From: Planctomycetota bacterium
Lineage (GTDB): Bacteria; Planctomycetota; Phycisphaerae; Phycisphaerales; SM1A02
Direction of reading: 5' to 3'
DNA: 63,787 nucleotides
Assembly: GCA_022568135.1 (NCBI GenBank)
Contig: JADFFQ010000015.1
Location: 1-63,787, forward strand
Numbering within the stretch: the stretch's first letter is position 1; each line of letters starts with the position of its first letter. A program made the position numbers and the translations under genes. The notes beneath the pieces were generated by a model that was given only the letters and a program-made list of their open reading frames with translations, was not told where the DNA came from and searched no databases. Shown in pieces: positions 18,488-27,883 of this stretch.

Positions 18488-19642
18488 ATGGCCAGTACGA
18501 CTGAAGTGAAACCGCCGACTGCCGTGGGCCTGGCAGGTGTCACGGTCGGCGATACCCAGGTCTGCCGGGTTTCGCAGACCGAGCTGATCTACCGCGGGTA
18601 CGAGATCGCCGACCTTGCTCAGAACGCGACGTTCGAGGAGGTTGCCTATCTGTTGCTGGTTGGGCAGAAGCCCTCAGCCGGCGAGCTCAAGTCATTCAAA
18701 GACGAGCTGGCTTCGCTGCGCCGGATTCCCGACGGGCTCAAGGCCATGCTTCGCGACATCGCCGCAGACCCGCCTGCGGCGCATCCGATGGCGATCCTGC
18801 GCACCGGCGTCAGCTATCTGTCGCACTTTGACCCGGACGCCGAGGACAACTCCCCGCCGGCTGGGCTGCGCAAGGCCAAGCGGCTGCTCGCGCAGATTCC
18901 CACGATCATCGGTTACGGCCAGATGGTGCGCGATGGTAATGACCCCGTTGATCCCGACCCCACGCTCGACCACGCCGCGAACCTCTTGTGGTGCATGACG
19001 GGCCAAAGGGCCCCCGACCTTTACGGCCGGGTCATCGATGTCTCGCTCATCCTGTACGCGGAGCATGATTTCAACGCGTCCACCTTTGCCGGCCGGGTGA
19101 TCGCCTCAACCGAGGCGGACATGCACTCATCGGTCTGCGGCGCGATTGGTGCGCTGAAGGGTCCACTGCACGGCGGCGCCAACGAGAAGGCCATGGAGAT
19201 GCTCAAGGAGATCGACGCCTTCGTGCAGACCGGCGGAACGATCGAGCAGTGGATGGACCGGGCCTTCGCCGAGAAGCGCAAGCTCATGGGCTTCGGCCAC
19301 CGTGTCTATAAGCAGGGCGATCACCGGGCGGGGATCTTGCGCTCCTTGGGACTCAAGGTCGCCGAGCAGCGCGGGGCTGAATTCAAGAAGTGGTTCGATA
19401 TCGGCGATCGGGTGCAGCAGATCATGCTCCAGAAGAAGAACATCCGCCCCAACGTCGATTACCCCTGCGGCCCGACGTACTACGTGATGGGCATTCCCGT
19501 CGATCAGTACACCCCGATCTTCGTCGCCAGCCGAATCACCGGCTGGTGCGCCCACATCATGGAGCAGCACGCGTCCAACCGCATCATCCGCCCCCTGGCC
19601 AGCTACACTGGCCCGGCGCTGCGCAAGTGGCAGGACGGGTGA
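18488..19642 (+). CDS. prpC: citrate synthase family protein, probable 2-methylcitrate synthase
   Basis: 384 residues, the length of the short type-II-like citrate/methylcitrate synthases. The catalytic triad is visible: His in GPLHGGANE, His in M-G-F-G-H-R-V-Y-K, and Asp in N-V-D-Y-P-C-G. The N-terminal G-D-T-Q-V-C and Y-R-G-Y-E-I-A-D-L segment is typical. Start ATG follows GAGAGG. With the PrpB-like gene upstream it would condense propionyl-CoA with oxaloacetate; a housekeeping citrate synthase is the alternative, since family members overlap in specificity. No methylcitrate dehydratase (prpD or acnD/prpF) is in the window, so aconitase or a distant gene would be needed to complete the cycle. 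Confidence 0.8.
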   Translation: MASTTEVKPPTAVGLAGVTVGDTQVCRVSQTELIYRGYEIADLAQNATFEEVAYLLLVGQKPSAGELKSFKDELASLRRIPDGLKAMLRDIAADPPAAHPMAILRTGVSYLSHFDPDAEDNSPPAGLRKAKRLLAQIPTIIGYGQMVRDGNDPVDPDPTLDHAANLLWCMTGQRAPDLYGRVIDVSLILYAEHDFNASTFAGRVIASTEADMHSSVCGAIGALKGPLHGGANEKAMEMLKEIDAFVQTGGTIEQWMDRAFAEKRKLMGFGHRVYKQGDHRAGILRSLGLKVAEQRGAEFKKWFDIGDRVQQIMLQKKNIRPNVDYPCGPTYYVMGIPVDQYTPIFVASRITGWCAHIMEQHASNRIIRPLASYTGPALRKWQDG

Positions 19643-19679
19643 CGCGAACGGTCTTTGGCGGACCTCGTTTGATTGCGCT

Positions 19680-20078
19680 TCAGGCCGAGGGCGGAGAATC
19701 GATCTGCTGCTGCACCCACTCGAACAGCTGTTCCATAGCGTCCATCGCCCGGCGCACCTCGGCCAGAGGCGGTGAATCCGTCCCCGGATATCGTAGCTCC
19801 ACGGCGTATCGGGTCGTCGCGGCCAGCGTTTCGTGAAGCCGATCCAGCGTTGCATCTGGCCGCAGCAGATCTAGAAGTTCTCCGATGCTGTGAGTAAATG
19901 GCATCGGCAATCGCTTGGCCACCACGACTGCCTTGAGTGACTTCTCGATCGCCTGCTGAATGTGAAAGCACGCGGCGTCAGTGAGCGGAGGGTGAGCGTT
20001 AAGCAGCTGACTCACCGCCCGGCTATCCGACACAGCCTTCGCCAGCCAGGTCTTGGGATCGTCCGGATCAGGCAGCAT
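19680..20078 (-). CDS. HEPN domain protein (toxin-like partner of the MNT gene)
   Basis: 132 residues, all-helical. The signature is A-C-F-H-I-Q-Q-A-I-E-K-S-L-K-A followed by R-L-P-M-P-F-T-H, which fits the R-x(4-6)-H motif of HEPN ribonucleases. The start overlaps the end of the nucleotidyltransferase gene by 11 bp, the standard order and spacing of type VII MNT-HEPN toxin-antitoxin pairs. In such pairs the HEPN protein is an RNase toxin and the MNT protein inactivates it by AMPylation. The conserved R and H suggest an active toxin. Confidence 0.82.
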   Translation of the reverse strand: MLPDPDDPKTWLAKAVSDSRAVSQLLNAHPPLTDAACFHIQQAIEKSLKAVVVAKRLPMPFTHSIGELLDLLRPDATLDRLHETLAATTRYAVELRYPGTDSPPLAEVRRAMDAMEQLFEWVQQQIDSPPSA

Positions 20079-20394
20079 GGACCATAATCCCCCGATCCCT
20101 CACCTGGCGGGCCACGGAGTAGCGCTTCGGCGACAGGTAATCCCATTCGGCCTGGGTGTAGATGAGCAGGTCAACTGAATGGCCGAAGCCTCGGAGCGCC
20201 ATCTGACCGCGCCCCTGCCGGTCGAAATGCGTCTCCTCCGTCTCCGGGACGACGACCATCACGTCGAAATCGCTGTCCGCAGGAGCATTACCTGCGGCCC
20301 GTGAGCCGAAGAGATAGATCGTGCACGGGTCGAACGCCGAACGAAGCCGCTTGACGAGGTCCTTGATCTGCGGATCGTCGTGGGGCTTCGTCAC
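20068..20394 (-). CDS. minimal nucleotidyltransferase (MNT) antitoxin-like protein
   Basis: 108 residues with the polymerase-beta-type nucleotidyltransferase motif Y-L-F-G-S-R-A-A-G then D-S-D-F-D-V-M-V, and a third acidic residue in S-V-D-L-L-I. These supply the G-S and the three metal-binding Asp residues. First gene of a two-gene operon with the HEPN protein; the genes overlap by 11 bp. It lies divergent to an unrelated exported protein, so the promoter must sit in or near the short gap before 20440. Confidence 0.82.
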   Translation of the reverse strand: MTKPHDDPQIKDLVKRLRSAFDPCTIYLFGSRAAGNAPADSDFDVMVVVPETEETHFDRQGRGQMALRGFGHSVDLLIYTQAEWDYLSPKRYSVARQVRDRGIMVHAA

Positions 20395-20439
20395 GCCTTC
20401 AGTATACTACCGACGCCATTCCGGATGAAGGAGATCCCC

Positions 20440-21324
20440 GTGAAGGTTCCCAGGTCCGTTGTTTGTCTCAGCGCTTGCTGGTCCTCGGCCATCGTCGGGA
20501 CGTCTTGTGCGGTGCAGACGACGCAACTTGGCCGGTCCCCGTCGACACAACCGGCGACCCGGCCCGGCGCTGCCCAACCCAACGCGTCCGGACCGGCATT
20601 CGATCTCGAAGGCTCCGACGCCAAGGCGATCCAAATCGCCGATGCTGTCATGGCGAAGTTGGGAGGGCGCAGGGCGTGGGATGAGACCCGCTACATCGTG
20701 TGGAACTTTTTCGGAAAGCGTCGCCACGTGTGGGACAAACGTGAAGGCAGGGTCCGTATTGAGCTCGACGGCCCCGAGGGTGTGCCGCACGTCTATGTGC
20801 TGAACATTGACACCCAGAGTGGCCGGGCCTGGAAGGGCGGGCAAGCGGTCACCAATCCCGATGAGCTGGCTCGGATGATGGATCAGGCCGAGGCGATGTG
20901 GATCAACGACAGCTACTGGCTGGTCATGCCCTACAAGCTCAAGGACGCCGGCGTGACGCTCAAGTACCTGGGCGAGCGCGAGATGGATGGTGGTCGAATT
21001 GCGGACGTCTTGCAGCTCACTTTCAAGGACGTCGGGCGAACGCCGAACAACAAGTACCACGTTTACGTCGCCAAAGATTCTGGACTCGTTGAACAGTTTG
21101 ATTACTACGAGCACTCTGATGATCCAACGCCGAGGATCAGCGCGCCATGGCGCAAATGGAAGCGCTTCGGCCGAATCATGCTGTCAGGTGACCGCGGCGA
21201 GCGGCATGGCCGGCCGGCGCGATTGACCGACATCGCGGTGCCCGATGAGCTGCCCGAATCGGTCTTTACAAATCCCGAGCCGATCGATCTATCGCAGTGG
21301 GAGCCGGCGGTCCAAGACCGCTAA
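20440..21324 (+). CDS. hypothetical exported protein
   Basis: I choose the GTG at 20440 because AAGGAG stands 6 nt before it; the in-frame ATG at 20425 would place that site inside the gene, and 20380 would overlap the antitoxin gene. 294 residues. The N-terminus is a signal peptide (VVCLSACWSSAIVG, then a Cys that does not fit a lipobox well), followed by a Pro/Ser/Thr-rich linker. The rest is a soluble beta-rich domain (W-D-E-T-R-Y-I-V-W-N-F-F-G near residue 85, then Y-Y-E-H). It resembles periplasmic outer-membrane-lipoprotein-sorting-like folds, but I cannot name a family. No operon partner is evident. Confidence 0.7.
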   Translation: MKVPRSVVCLSACWSSAIVGTSCAVQTTQLGRSPSTQPATRPGAAQPNASGPAFDLEGSDAKAIQIADAVMAKLGGRRAWDETRYIVWNFFGKRRHVWDKREGRVRIELDGPEGVPHVYVLNIDTQSGRAWKGGQAVTNPDELARMMDQAEAMWINDSYWLVMPYKLKDAGVTLKYLGEREMDGGRIADVLQLTFKDVGRTPNNKYHVYVAKDSGLVEQFDYYEHSDDPTPRISAPWRKWKRFGRIMLSGDRGERHGRPARLTDIAVPDELPESVFTNPEPIDLSQWEPAVQDR

Positions 21325-21459
21325 CGGCCGCATCGTCGTCGCGATCCGATGAGCCGACGACCCGATGACCCGATGACCCGGCTCTTCCCGCCACGGCGGA
21401 TCTTCGACCTCCCGTTGGTCGTCAGATGCGGCTTCAAGCCGGACCTGACGAGCGAGCGA

Positions 21460-21507
21460 AGCGAGCGAGGAAGGTCCGGGTGTAGCGAGCGAGGAAGGTC
21501 CGGGTAT
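21460..21507 (+). repeat. two tandem 24-bp repeats
   Basis: Two copies of AGCGAGCGAGGAAGGTCCGG plus GTnT lie head to tail, differing at one base. An inverted CCGGACCT at 21439 pairs with the AGGTCCGG of either copy. They sit in the 275-bp gap between two genes, followed near 21527 by a GTGCC-rich stretch. No function is evident. Confidence 0.7.
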
Positions 21508-21599
21508 CGGTCCACCGCAGCCAACATGCCTTCGTGCCTTTGTGCCCTCGTGCCTCCATCATTACTATGCACCTCGCATCAAAGGACAGAGGGTGCGTG

Positions 21600-22463
21600 A
21601 TGAAAGAAGTCAACAGCATGGCCATCATCGGCGCCGGGACGATGGGATCCGGCATCGCTCTAGCAGCGGCGACGAGCGGAATCCCGGCCTATCTAATCGA
21701 CGTTGCTCGAGAGCAGCTCGACCGCGCCAAGGCCTATCACGCCAAGACGTTGAGCCGCAGCGTCGTGAAGCAGCGCATGTCACAGGCCGAGGCCGACGAG
21801 GCCGCGTCGCGCATCAGCTATCACACCGATATGGCCGACGCCGGCGATGCCGATTGGGCCATTGAGGCTGTGCTCGAGGAGATCGGTCTCAAGAAGGACG
21901 TTTTCCGGCAGATGCAGAAGACGTTTCGCGACGACGTTGTGTTGGCCACGAATACCTCGTCGATTTCCATCTCGGACATTGCTGCGAGTGTGGGCGAAGC
22001 GGCCGGCCGAGTCATCGGCATGCACTTCTTCAACCCCGTGCCGGTGATGAAGCTCGTCGAGGTGATCAAGGGCAAGGCGACCAGTGAGCAGACCACGAGC
22101 AGGACGATGGCGCTGGCCCAACAGATGGGCAAGACGCCGATTCCCGCCAACGATCGGCCGGGGTTTGTTTCCAACCGCGTACTGATGCCGATGATCAACG
22201 AGGCGTTCTATGCGTGGATGGAGGGCGTGGCCGAGCCGCAGCATATTGATGAAATCATGAAGCTCGGCTGCAGCTTCCCCATGGGACCCCTGCGCCTGGC
22301 CGACTACATCGGCCTGGACGTATGCGTAATGATCCTCAACGTCATGCGCGACGGTTTGGGAAGCGATAAGTATGCCCCCTGCCAGAAGCTCTTGAAGCTC
22401 GTCGAGCAAGGCCGCCTCGGCGACAAGACCGGCCGGGGGGTGTACGAGTATTCGCAGAAGTAA
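21600..22463 (+). CDS. hbd: 3-hydroxyacyl-CoA (3-hydroxybutyryl-CoA) dehydrogenase
   Basis: 287 residues from the ATG at 21600, the usual length of the single-domain bacterial enzyme. Motifs: NAD-binding I-I-G-A-G-T-M-G-S-G-I-A at 8-19, N-T-S-S-I-S-I, the catalytic region GMHFFNPVPVMKLVEV, and NDRPGFVSNRVLMPMINEA with the conserved Asn. It oxidises 3-hydroxyacyl-CoA with NAD in fatty acid or butyrate metabolism, in the cytoplasm. Weak purine-rich SD (ACAGAGGG). In-frame ATGs at 21534 and 21567 are further upstream but extend into the repeat-rich gap. No other beta-oxidation gene is adjacent. Confidence 0.9.
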   Translation: MKEVNSMAIIGAGTMGSGIALAAATSGIPAYLIDVAREQLDRAKAYHAKTLSRSVVKQRMSQAEADEAASRISYHTDMADAGDADWAIEAVLEEIGLKKDVFRQMQKTFRDDVVLATNTSSISISDIAASVGEAAGRVIGMHFFNPVPVMKLVEVIKGKATSEQTTSRTMALAQQMGKTPIPANDRPGFVSNRVLMPMINEAFYAWMEGVAEPQHIDEIMKLGCSFPMGPLRLADYIGLDVCVMILNVMRDGLGSDKYAPCQKLLKLVEQGRLGDKTGRGVYEYSQK

Positions 22464-22697
22464 CATGCTCTCGGCGAGGTGGTGCTCGTGGCGTGCTCCC
22501 GCGATGTCGTGAGACGCCACGTCGGTGATTCACTGGCGTCGCGGGCAAAAGCATAAACTCTTGGTGACAAGGGGGATCGGCTGCGGGGCGGTGGCGTAGT
22601 ATTCGCCGAATGCGCGGTCCGTGGCGGACCGGTCGGCCGGCGCCGCAGCGCATTCGCCTGATCCGGTGTCCGGTGAGGCCGATAGTGCGTATGTGAC

Positions 22698-25115
22698 ATG
22701 AATCCTCGCAACCTGCCCAGCCCAGCCACCTCGTCACGAGGCCCGCGCGGACCTCTCCGACGGCTACTCGACCTGTTCAGCACCATCTGGACGGGTATCG
22801 CGCTGCTGACCATGCTGTTTGTCTATAGCTCGGTGGGCAGCGCGATACCGGCGTTTCGCCAACTGCGCATCTTCGAGATGACGGAGTTTGAGTGGTTCCA
22901 CTACTGGCCGTTCAAGACGCTGATTGCGCTCATCTGCGTGACCCTGGTGGTGACTACGATCCGGCGCATCCCCTTCAAGCCGATCAACTACGGCGTGTGG
23001 ATGATCCACAGCGGCATCATCATCCTCGCACTGGGCAGCTTCTGGTATTTCGGCACCAAGATTGAAGGCGAAGCACCGGTGCTGCGCCGCCAGGTTCTGA
23101 TCGAAGTGCCCGGCGCGGAGCCGACGGCGATTCCAGCTGTGCCGGGCAGCGCGGCAACGGTGCGAACGCCCGACCGAACACTTCGATTTGAAGTCAGCTC
23201 GATCGATCCGAGCTGGGAGATCCTCTCCGGCGATGACGCGGGCAAGCGCGCCTATGCCATCAATGTCGCCGTGCAGGATGGTTCGAGCATGTTCATCCGT
23301 CAGTTGCTGGCCGGGTATCCCCAGTACACCGAAGACATTGTTCCCACGGGCGATCCAAACCAGCCCATGGCCAGGGCGAGGAAGATTCACGGCAAGCCGC
23401 TGGTCAACGAGGACATCAAGCTCTCGCTGGATTATCAACGGCAGCGATACTTTCACATCGTCAATAGCTGGGCCTTGTACCTCCGTGAGGTCGGGCAAAC
23501 CGAGTGGGTGCAACGGCCGATTCACGGTCTGCCTCGCTACAACGATTACTTTGCGGATCGATCACAGGTCTGGCTGCCGCCGGAGCTAGCTGCTACGCGC
23601 CCGAATCCGCTGGACGTGACGGTGCCGGCCGTCGATGAGAATGATCCGTTGGGCGAGACGAACATCCGCATCACCAGCTACCTGCGATACGCGTTTGTTG
23701 ATGAGCGGCGATTGCCCGGCGGTGACCAGCTGGATCCGACCGCGGCGGTTCGGCTGTCGTCGGCCCGCGGGACCGTTGATTACCAGCTCGTGGCGTTGGA
23801 TCCAATCGCCAGCGCCACCGAGAGCGGCCGGCTTCGCTTTCAGTGGGTGGATTCCGAAGACGCACGGTTGCGACTGGCCGAGGTCAAGCTGCCGATGATC
23901 CGGATCAACGTGATTGATCCACCCGCGGCGCTCGAGGCGCCGGTGAGGCAGACGACGCGGTCGAATCCTGGCCTCTGTTTTCGCACGATCGAGGGTACCT
24001 CGTATGCATATCGCGTACAGTTCTTCCAGGATGAGCTGCTGCTTGGGCCGGGACGTGTCGTGTCGATGGCCAGCGTCGAGATTCAAAGCGGCGACCGAAC
24101 ATTCACGCGATGGGTATTCAGTGATCCGTCGCTGAACCGCGATCTGCCCGTTGACGCCGGCCCCGATCCCGCGCACGAGCGATCAATGCCACTTGATGAG
24201 AATATCAGAATGGAATTTGTGCCGGGCAATCTTCCGCCGCCGGTGTTGCTCGTTGCCGGCCCGGGTGACGATGATCTGCATCTGATGGTGACGCTGGGCT
24301 CGCAACCGCCTCGCTTTGAGCGGATTGAGGTCGGCCAAACAGTTCCGATTGACAAGGGGATTACACTGAACGTGCTTCATTTCGCGGCGAGGACATACGT
24401 CGAGACGCGGCCGGCGATCGTGGCCAGGTCGCGGCGTCAGCGAGATGCGCGTGAGCAATTCTCAATGGTGCTGGTGCAGTTAGAGCGTGGCGGGATCACA
24501 CAGTCGCTGTGGTTGCCGTACCACCACTTCGTCTTCGAGGACGCCAACCATAAGCTGCCTCGGTTCAGCTATCGTCCGAGTGTGGTGCATCTTCCCGATG
24601 GGCGGCGTATCGAATTCATGTTTGCCCGACAACGCCAGCGATTGCCGGCTCCGGTGGCGCTGGAGGACTTCATACTCACCGCACATGCCGGCGGCTTTAC
24701 CGGACAGAATCTCTCGGTCCGTGATTGGACCAGCGTCGTGCGGTTCCGTGACGGTAATGATTGGGGTGAGCCGATTCACGTCAGCGTCAACGATCCGCAA
24801 GAGTTCGGCGGATTCTGGTACTTCCAGGCGCAATGGGATCCACCCGTGCCGCAAGAGGGCTACGGTGGGATGAACTACACTGTGCTCGGCGTGGGGAACC
24901 GTAACGGCGTCAACGTGATGCTGCTCGGTTGTTGCCTGGCCGTGCTCGGAATGATCTACGCGTTCTACATCAAACCGCTGATCAAACGGCGACGGCAGCA
25001 GGCGGTCTACGCTCAAGTTGCCGCTGATCGTCACCCCAAACGGCGAGTGCGTGACGTACCGACTTCACAGCCGATGGTGGAGCCGGTCGGCGCCGCGAAG
25101 GAGCAGGGACCATGA
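22698..25115 (+). CDS. resB: ResB-like cytochrome c biogenesis protein
   Basis: 805 residues. Three hydrophobic helices lie near the N-terminus (about 30-46, 72-88, 100-120) and one near the C-terminus (about 745-770), enclosing a large extracytoplasmic region, the layout of ResB/Ccs1 of system II cytochrome c maturation. Residues around YGVWMIHSGIIIL and WYFGTKIEGE fit the ResB family. The large soluble part is longer than in most ResB proteins. The stop overlaps the start of the CcsA-like gene by four bases (ATGA), giving translational coupling. Together the two would move heme across the membrane and attach it to apocytochromes. Confidence 0.85.
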   Translation: MNPRNLPSPATSSRGPRGPLRRLLDLFSTIWTGIALLTMLFVYSSVGSAIPAFRQLRIFEMTEFEWFHYWPFKTLIALICVTLVVTTIRRIPFKPINYGVWMIHSGIIILALGSFWYFGTKIEGEAPVLRRQVLIEVPGAEPTAIPAVPGSAATVRTPDRTLRFEVSSIDPSWEILSGDDAGKRAYAINVAVQDGSSMFIRQLLAGYPQYTEDIVPTGDPNQPMARARKIHGKPLVNEDIKLSLDYQRQRYFHIVNSWALYLREVGQTEWVQRPIHGLPRYNDYFADRSQVWLPPELAATRPNPLDVTVPAVDENDPLGETNIRITSYLRYAFVDERRLPGGDQLDPTAAVRLSSARGTVDYQLVALDPIASATESGRLRFQWVDSEDARLRLAEVKLPMIRINVIDPPAALEAPVRQTTRSNPGLCFRTIEGTSYAYRVQFFQDELLLGPGRVVSMASVEIQSGDRTFTRWVFSDPSLNRDLPVDAGPDPAHERSMPLDENIRMEFVPGNLPPPVLLVAGPGDDDLHLMVTLGSQPPRFERIEVGQTVPIDKGITLNVLHFAARTYVETRPAIVARSRRQRDAREQFSMVLVQLERGGITQSLWLPYHHFVFEDANHKLPRFSYRPSVVHLPDGRRIEFMFARQRQRLPAPVALEDFILTAHAGGFTGQNLSVRDWTSVVRFRDGNDWGEPIHVSVNDPQEFGGFWYFQAQWDPPVPQEGYGGMNYTVLGVGNRNGVNVMLLGCCLAVLGMIYAFYIKPLIKRRRQQAVYAQVAADRHPKRRVRDVPTSQPMVEPVGAAKEQGP

Positions 25116-26920
25116 CTCAGCGCATGGCGGTTGTTTCGATCGTTGCAGCGGCCCTGGTACTGCTCGTGGTCGCGGCCGTGACCTATCGCCAACTGGCCGG
25201 CCGGCCCGAGCCGGCACAGCGGTCGGCGTTTGCCCAGGAGGTGGACCTGGCGCCGCTTGCGCGCATTGGGGTGTATGAGCAGGGCCGGTTGAAGTCCTTC
25301 GACTCCTTCGCCAGCTCGATGATGCACCTTGTCTCCGGCCCGCACGCGATCAACGGGAATCCAGACGGCTTCAGCTACCTGGACCTGATGTGGCGACCCC
25401 AGGAGTATGAGGACGCCGATGCGATCTACGTCAAGAACAGGCCGATTCGCCCAGAGATCGCCGACGCGCTTCGTCAATCGCTGGATGAGACACTGCCCGG
25501 GCAGCTGGCCATCCTGCGAGACACTCGCGGGCCGGCGGATCCGGAGCTGGTTGAGCACCACGTCCGCGAGCAGTTCGAGCAGCGTATGGATCGGTTCCTC
25601 ACAACGGGACTGATCTCGAGTGCAATGCTTCTCGATCCGAGCGTCCAGGCTCTGCTGGACGTGAAGTCAAGTGATCTGATGCGGACGGCGACCGTCGTGC
25701 AGCAGATCCGCTTCGGTCTGGCGATGATGCAGCCCGAGGAGCTTCGCTTGCGCCTGTTCATCGTGCCGCCGCCGGGCGACGGGTTTGCCGATGGGTGGAT
25801 GACGATTCAAGAGTTTGCACGGCTTGGTCCGGATCAGATCGCCGAGGTGTCCGACGCTGCGCTGCGCGACGCTGTCCTTGGGGCCTGGGACATGCTCACT
25901 TTGGGGTGGAAGAACCAGAATGCCGCTGGCGTCAACGATGCGGTGGTTCAACTGGCCGAGTTGCTGCCGCAGATCTCACCCGCGCTTTATCCCGACCAGG
26001 CAAGGCTGTCCTGGGAGAGCTGGTATTTCAAGATCAAGAACATGACATGGGTATGGATCGTTTACCTGCTCAGCGTGGTGTTGCTGGTGATGTCGGTCGT
26101 GTATCGCTGGACGCCGGCACGGCGGCTCGGATTGAGCGTTTTCGGCTTGGCGTTCGCCTTGCATACGTTCGCGCTGCTACTGCGCTGGTATGTTTCGGGG
26201 CGCTGGCCGAACTCCAACATGTTCGAGGCGGTGACCACAGCCGCCTGGTTCGGCGGGTGCCTGGCCATCGTGCTGGAAGTGCTCGCCCGCCGGTCCGCGA
26301 TGCGGAACCAGTTCGCCCTCGGCAGCGGCGTGGCGTCGATGATCGCGCTCATGTGCGTCCACTTCCTCCCCGTTCAGCTGAACCCCAACATCTCCAACAA
26401 GATGCCGGTGCTGCACGATGTCTGGCTCTACATCCACACCAACGTCATCATCTTCAGTTACATCCTGATTGCCATGGCCGCGGTGTCGGCGTTCTTGTAT
26501 GTGGTATACCGCGTCGGCGGCGGCAAGGCCGATTACGTGCGCGTCGGCGGAGCCGGGGCGCTGATGCTCTCCAAACCGACCGGCGAATCGCATCTGAGTG
26601 AGACCGGATCATCTGCCGGACAAGTCTTCGACGGCGCGACGATGGTGCTGATGGAGCTTGCGTTTGTCATGCTCTGGACCGGGCTGGTGATGGGGGCGAT
26701 CTGGGCCGATCACTCCTGGGGCCGGCCGTGGGGTTGGGACCCCAAGGAGGTCTTCGCGCTGAACACCTTCATCGTCCTCGCCCTGCTGGTGCACACTCGG
26801 CTGAAGGTCAAGGACAAAGGATTGTGGACGGCGATCCTGGCGCTGGGCGGGTTCACCGTCATGCTGTTCAACTGGATCTTCATCAATTTTGTGATCGTCG
26901 GCCTGCACAGCTACGCGTGA
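25112..26920 (+). CDS. ccsA: CcsA/ResC-like heme transporter of cytochrome c maturation
   Basis: 602 residues. The C-terminal half holds about seven or eight hydrophobic helices and the heme-handling W-G-R-P-W-G-W-D-P-K-E-V motif, plus histidines in helices (L-H-T-F-A-L-L and Y-I-H-T-N-V-I). The first ~300 residues, after one N-terminal helix, form a soluble region absent from typical CcsA of about 300-400 residues; it looks unrelated and may be a fused periplasmic domain. AAGGAG stands 8 nt before the ATG, which overlaps resB. The pair makes a two-gene system II operon; the thioredoxin partner often found with it (ResA) may be the TlpA-like gene at 40448, but that is not linked. Confidence 0.88.
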   Translation: MTQRMAVVSIVAAALVLLVVAAVTYRQLAGRPEPAQRSAFAQEVDLAPLARIGVYEQGRLKSFDSFASSMMHLVSGPHAINGNPDGFSYLDLMWRPQEYEDADAIYVKNRPIRPEIADALRQSLDETLPGQLAILRDTRGPADPELVEHHVREQFEQRMDRFLTTGLISSAMLLDPSVQALLDVKSSDLMRTATVVQQIRFGLAMMQPEELRLRLFIVPPPGDGFADGWMTIQEFARLGPDQIAEVSDAALRDAVLGAWDMLTLGWKNQNAAGVNDAVVQLAELLPQISPALYPDQARLSWESWYFKIKNMTWVWIVYLLSVVLLVMSVVYRWTPARRLGLSVFGLAFALHTFALLLRWYVSGRWPNSNMFEAVTTAAWFGGCLAIVLEVLARRSAMRNQFALGSGVASMIALMCVHFLPVQLNPNISNKMPVLHDVWLYIHTNVIIFSYILIAMAAVSAFLYVVYRVGGGKADYVRVGGAGALMLSKPTGESHLSETGSSAGQVFDGATMVLMELAFVMLWTGLVMGAIWADHSWGRPWGWDPKEVFALNTFIVLALLVHTRLKVKDKGLWTAILALGGFTVMLFNWIFINFVIVGLHSYA

Positions 26921-26987
26921 TGGAACAGGCTTGAGGCTTGAACATGTTTCGCGGGATCACCGTTCCCTGCCGTCAATTTGGGGATTC

Positions 26988-27731
26988 TCACATCTCCAAC
27001 AACTCGCCCTCGCGCAACGGTCTGATGTCGGTTGAGGACTGATCGAAGTCGTCGGGAAGGTGAATCAGCCGAATCTTCGCTCGAAGCTCATCAGGCAGAG
27101 CATTCAGCGACTCGATCGGCGTGTGGGGCGGCCCAAGGTTGCACTCGTGCACGATGACGTCGGCCTGGCTGAGCCAATCGATGTGCGCCGCCTCGAACGG
27201 GGTATCGCTGGACCAGCCGAGCGTGGCCTGGTCGTCGCTGATAAGCAGGCCGATGGTCGGGATGGGATGGGTGGTGAACCGGCACCGCACGGTGAGCCCG
27301 GCGACGGCAGCCGGCGCTTGGGGTTCGAGCACCCGAACGTCAAAGTAGTCCTGGAGGGTACGTGGGGGGTTCGCGCTGCCGGCGGCGTCCATGGCCGGGG
27401 CCAGACGTTCCCACAAGCGGTCCGCGGCTCGGCGGCTGGTGTGGATTCTCGGGCGCGTGGGCGCCTCATCAGAAGCACGTTTCCTCTTGCGCGCGAAGCC
27501 GAACGATTCCAGGCCGTTGCAATGGTCGCCGTGCAGATGGGTAATGATGATGTCATCGATGGCGGACGCATCGACGCGCCAGCCGACACGCGCCGTCGCC
27601 TCGCGAATCGCCCGATGAACGAGGTCCGGGCAGTCCAGCAGCACAAAGCCATCCGGCCCCTCGAGAAGCGCGCTGGAGCCGAAATGCAGCCGCGTGAAGG
27701 CGTCGCCAACGCCGAGTATTACCGCCCGCAT
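26988..27731 (-). CDS. metallo-beta-lactamase fold hydrolase (RNase Z-like)
   Basis: From the ATG at 27731, with GAGG 8 nt upstream, 247 residues. The zinc-binding motif T-H-L-H-G-D-H-C-N-G sits near 66, with D-C-P-D near 34, further ligands in H-P-I-P, W-S-S-D-T and V-H-E-C-N, and a C-terminal H-L-P-D-D. The order fits the RNase Z/ElaC-like branch of the superfamily, but no exosite is obvious. The substrate is unknown; cyclic-nucleotide phosphodiesterases and tRNA maturases share this fold. A longer open frame upstream (to 27974) overlaps the divergent beta-barrel gene and is unlikely to be translated. Confidence 0.8.
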   Translation of the reverse strand: MRAVILGVGDAFTRLHFGSSALLEGPDGFVLLDCPDLVHRAIREATARVGWRVDASAIDDIIITHLHGDHCNGLESFGFARKRKRASDEAPTRPRIHTSRRAADRLWERLAPAMDAAGSANPPRTLQDYFDVRVLEPQAPAAVAGLTVRCRFTTHPIPTIGLLISDDQATLGWSSDTPFEAAHIDWLSQADVIVHECNLGPPHTPIESLNALPDELRAKIRLIHLPDDFDQSSTDIRPLREGELLEM

Positions 27732-27883
27732 GATTGAGCCCTCATCCCGGGATGTACGCACTCGCCATTGGAAAACCCTTTCCCGCCCCGACGGGATCCA
27801 AACCGCAGATCGTCCACACTGTATGTTGCATATGGGAGACATGCGCGGTCTAATTGCTGGAGCCTGCCCATGGCGAGGCGGCG

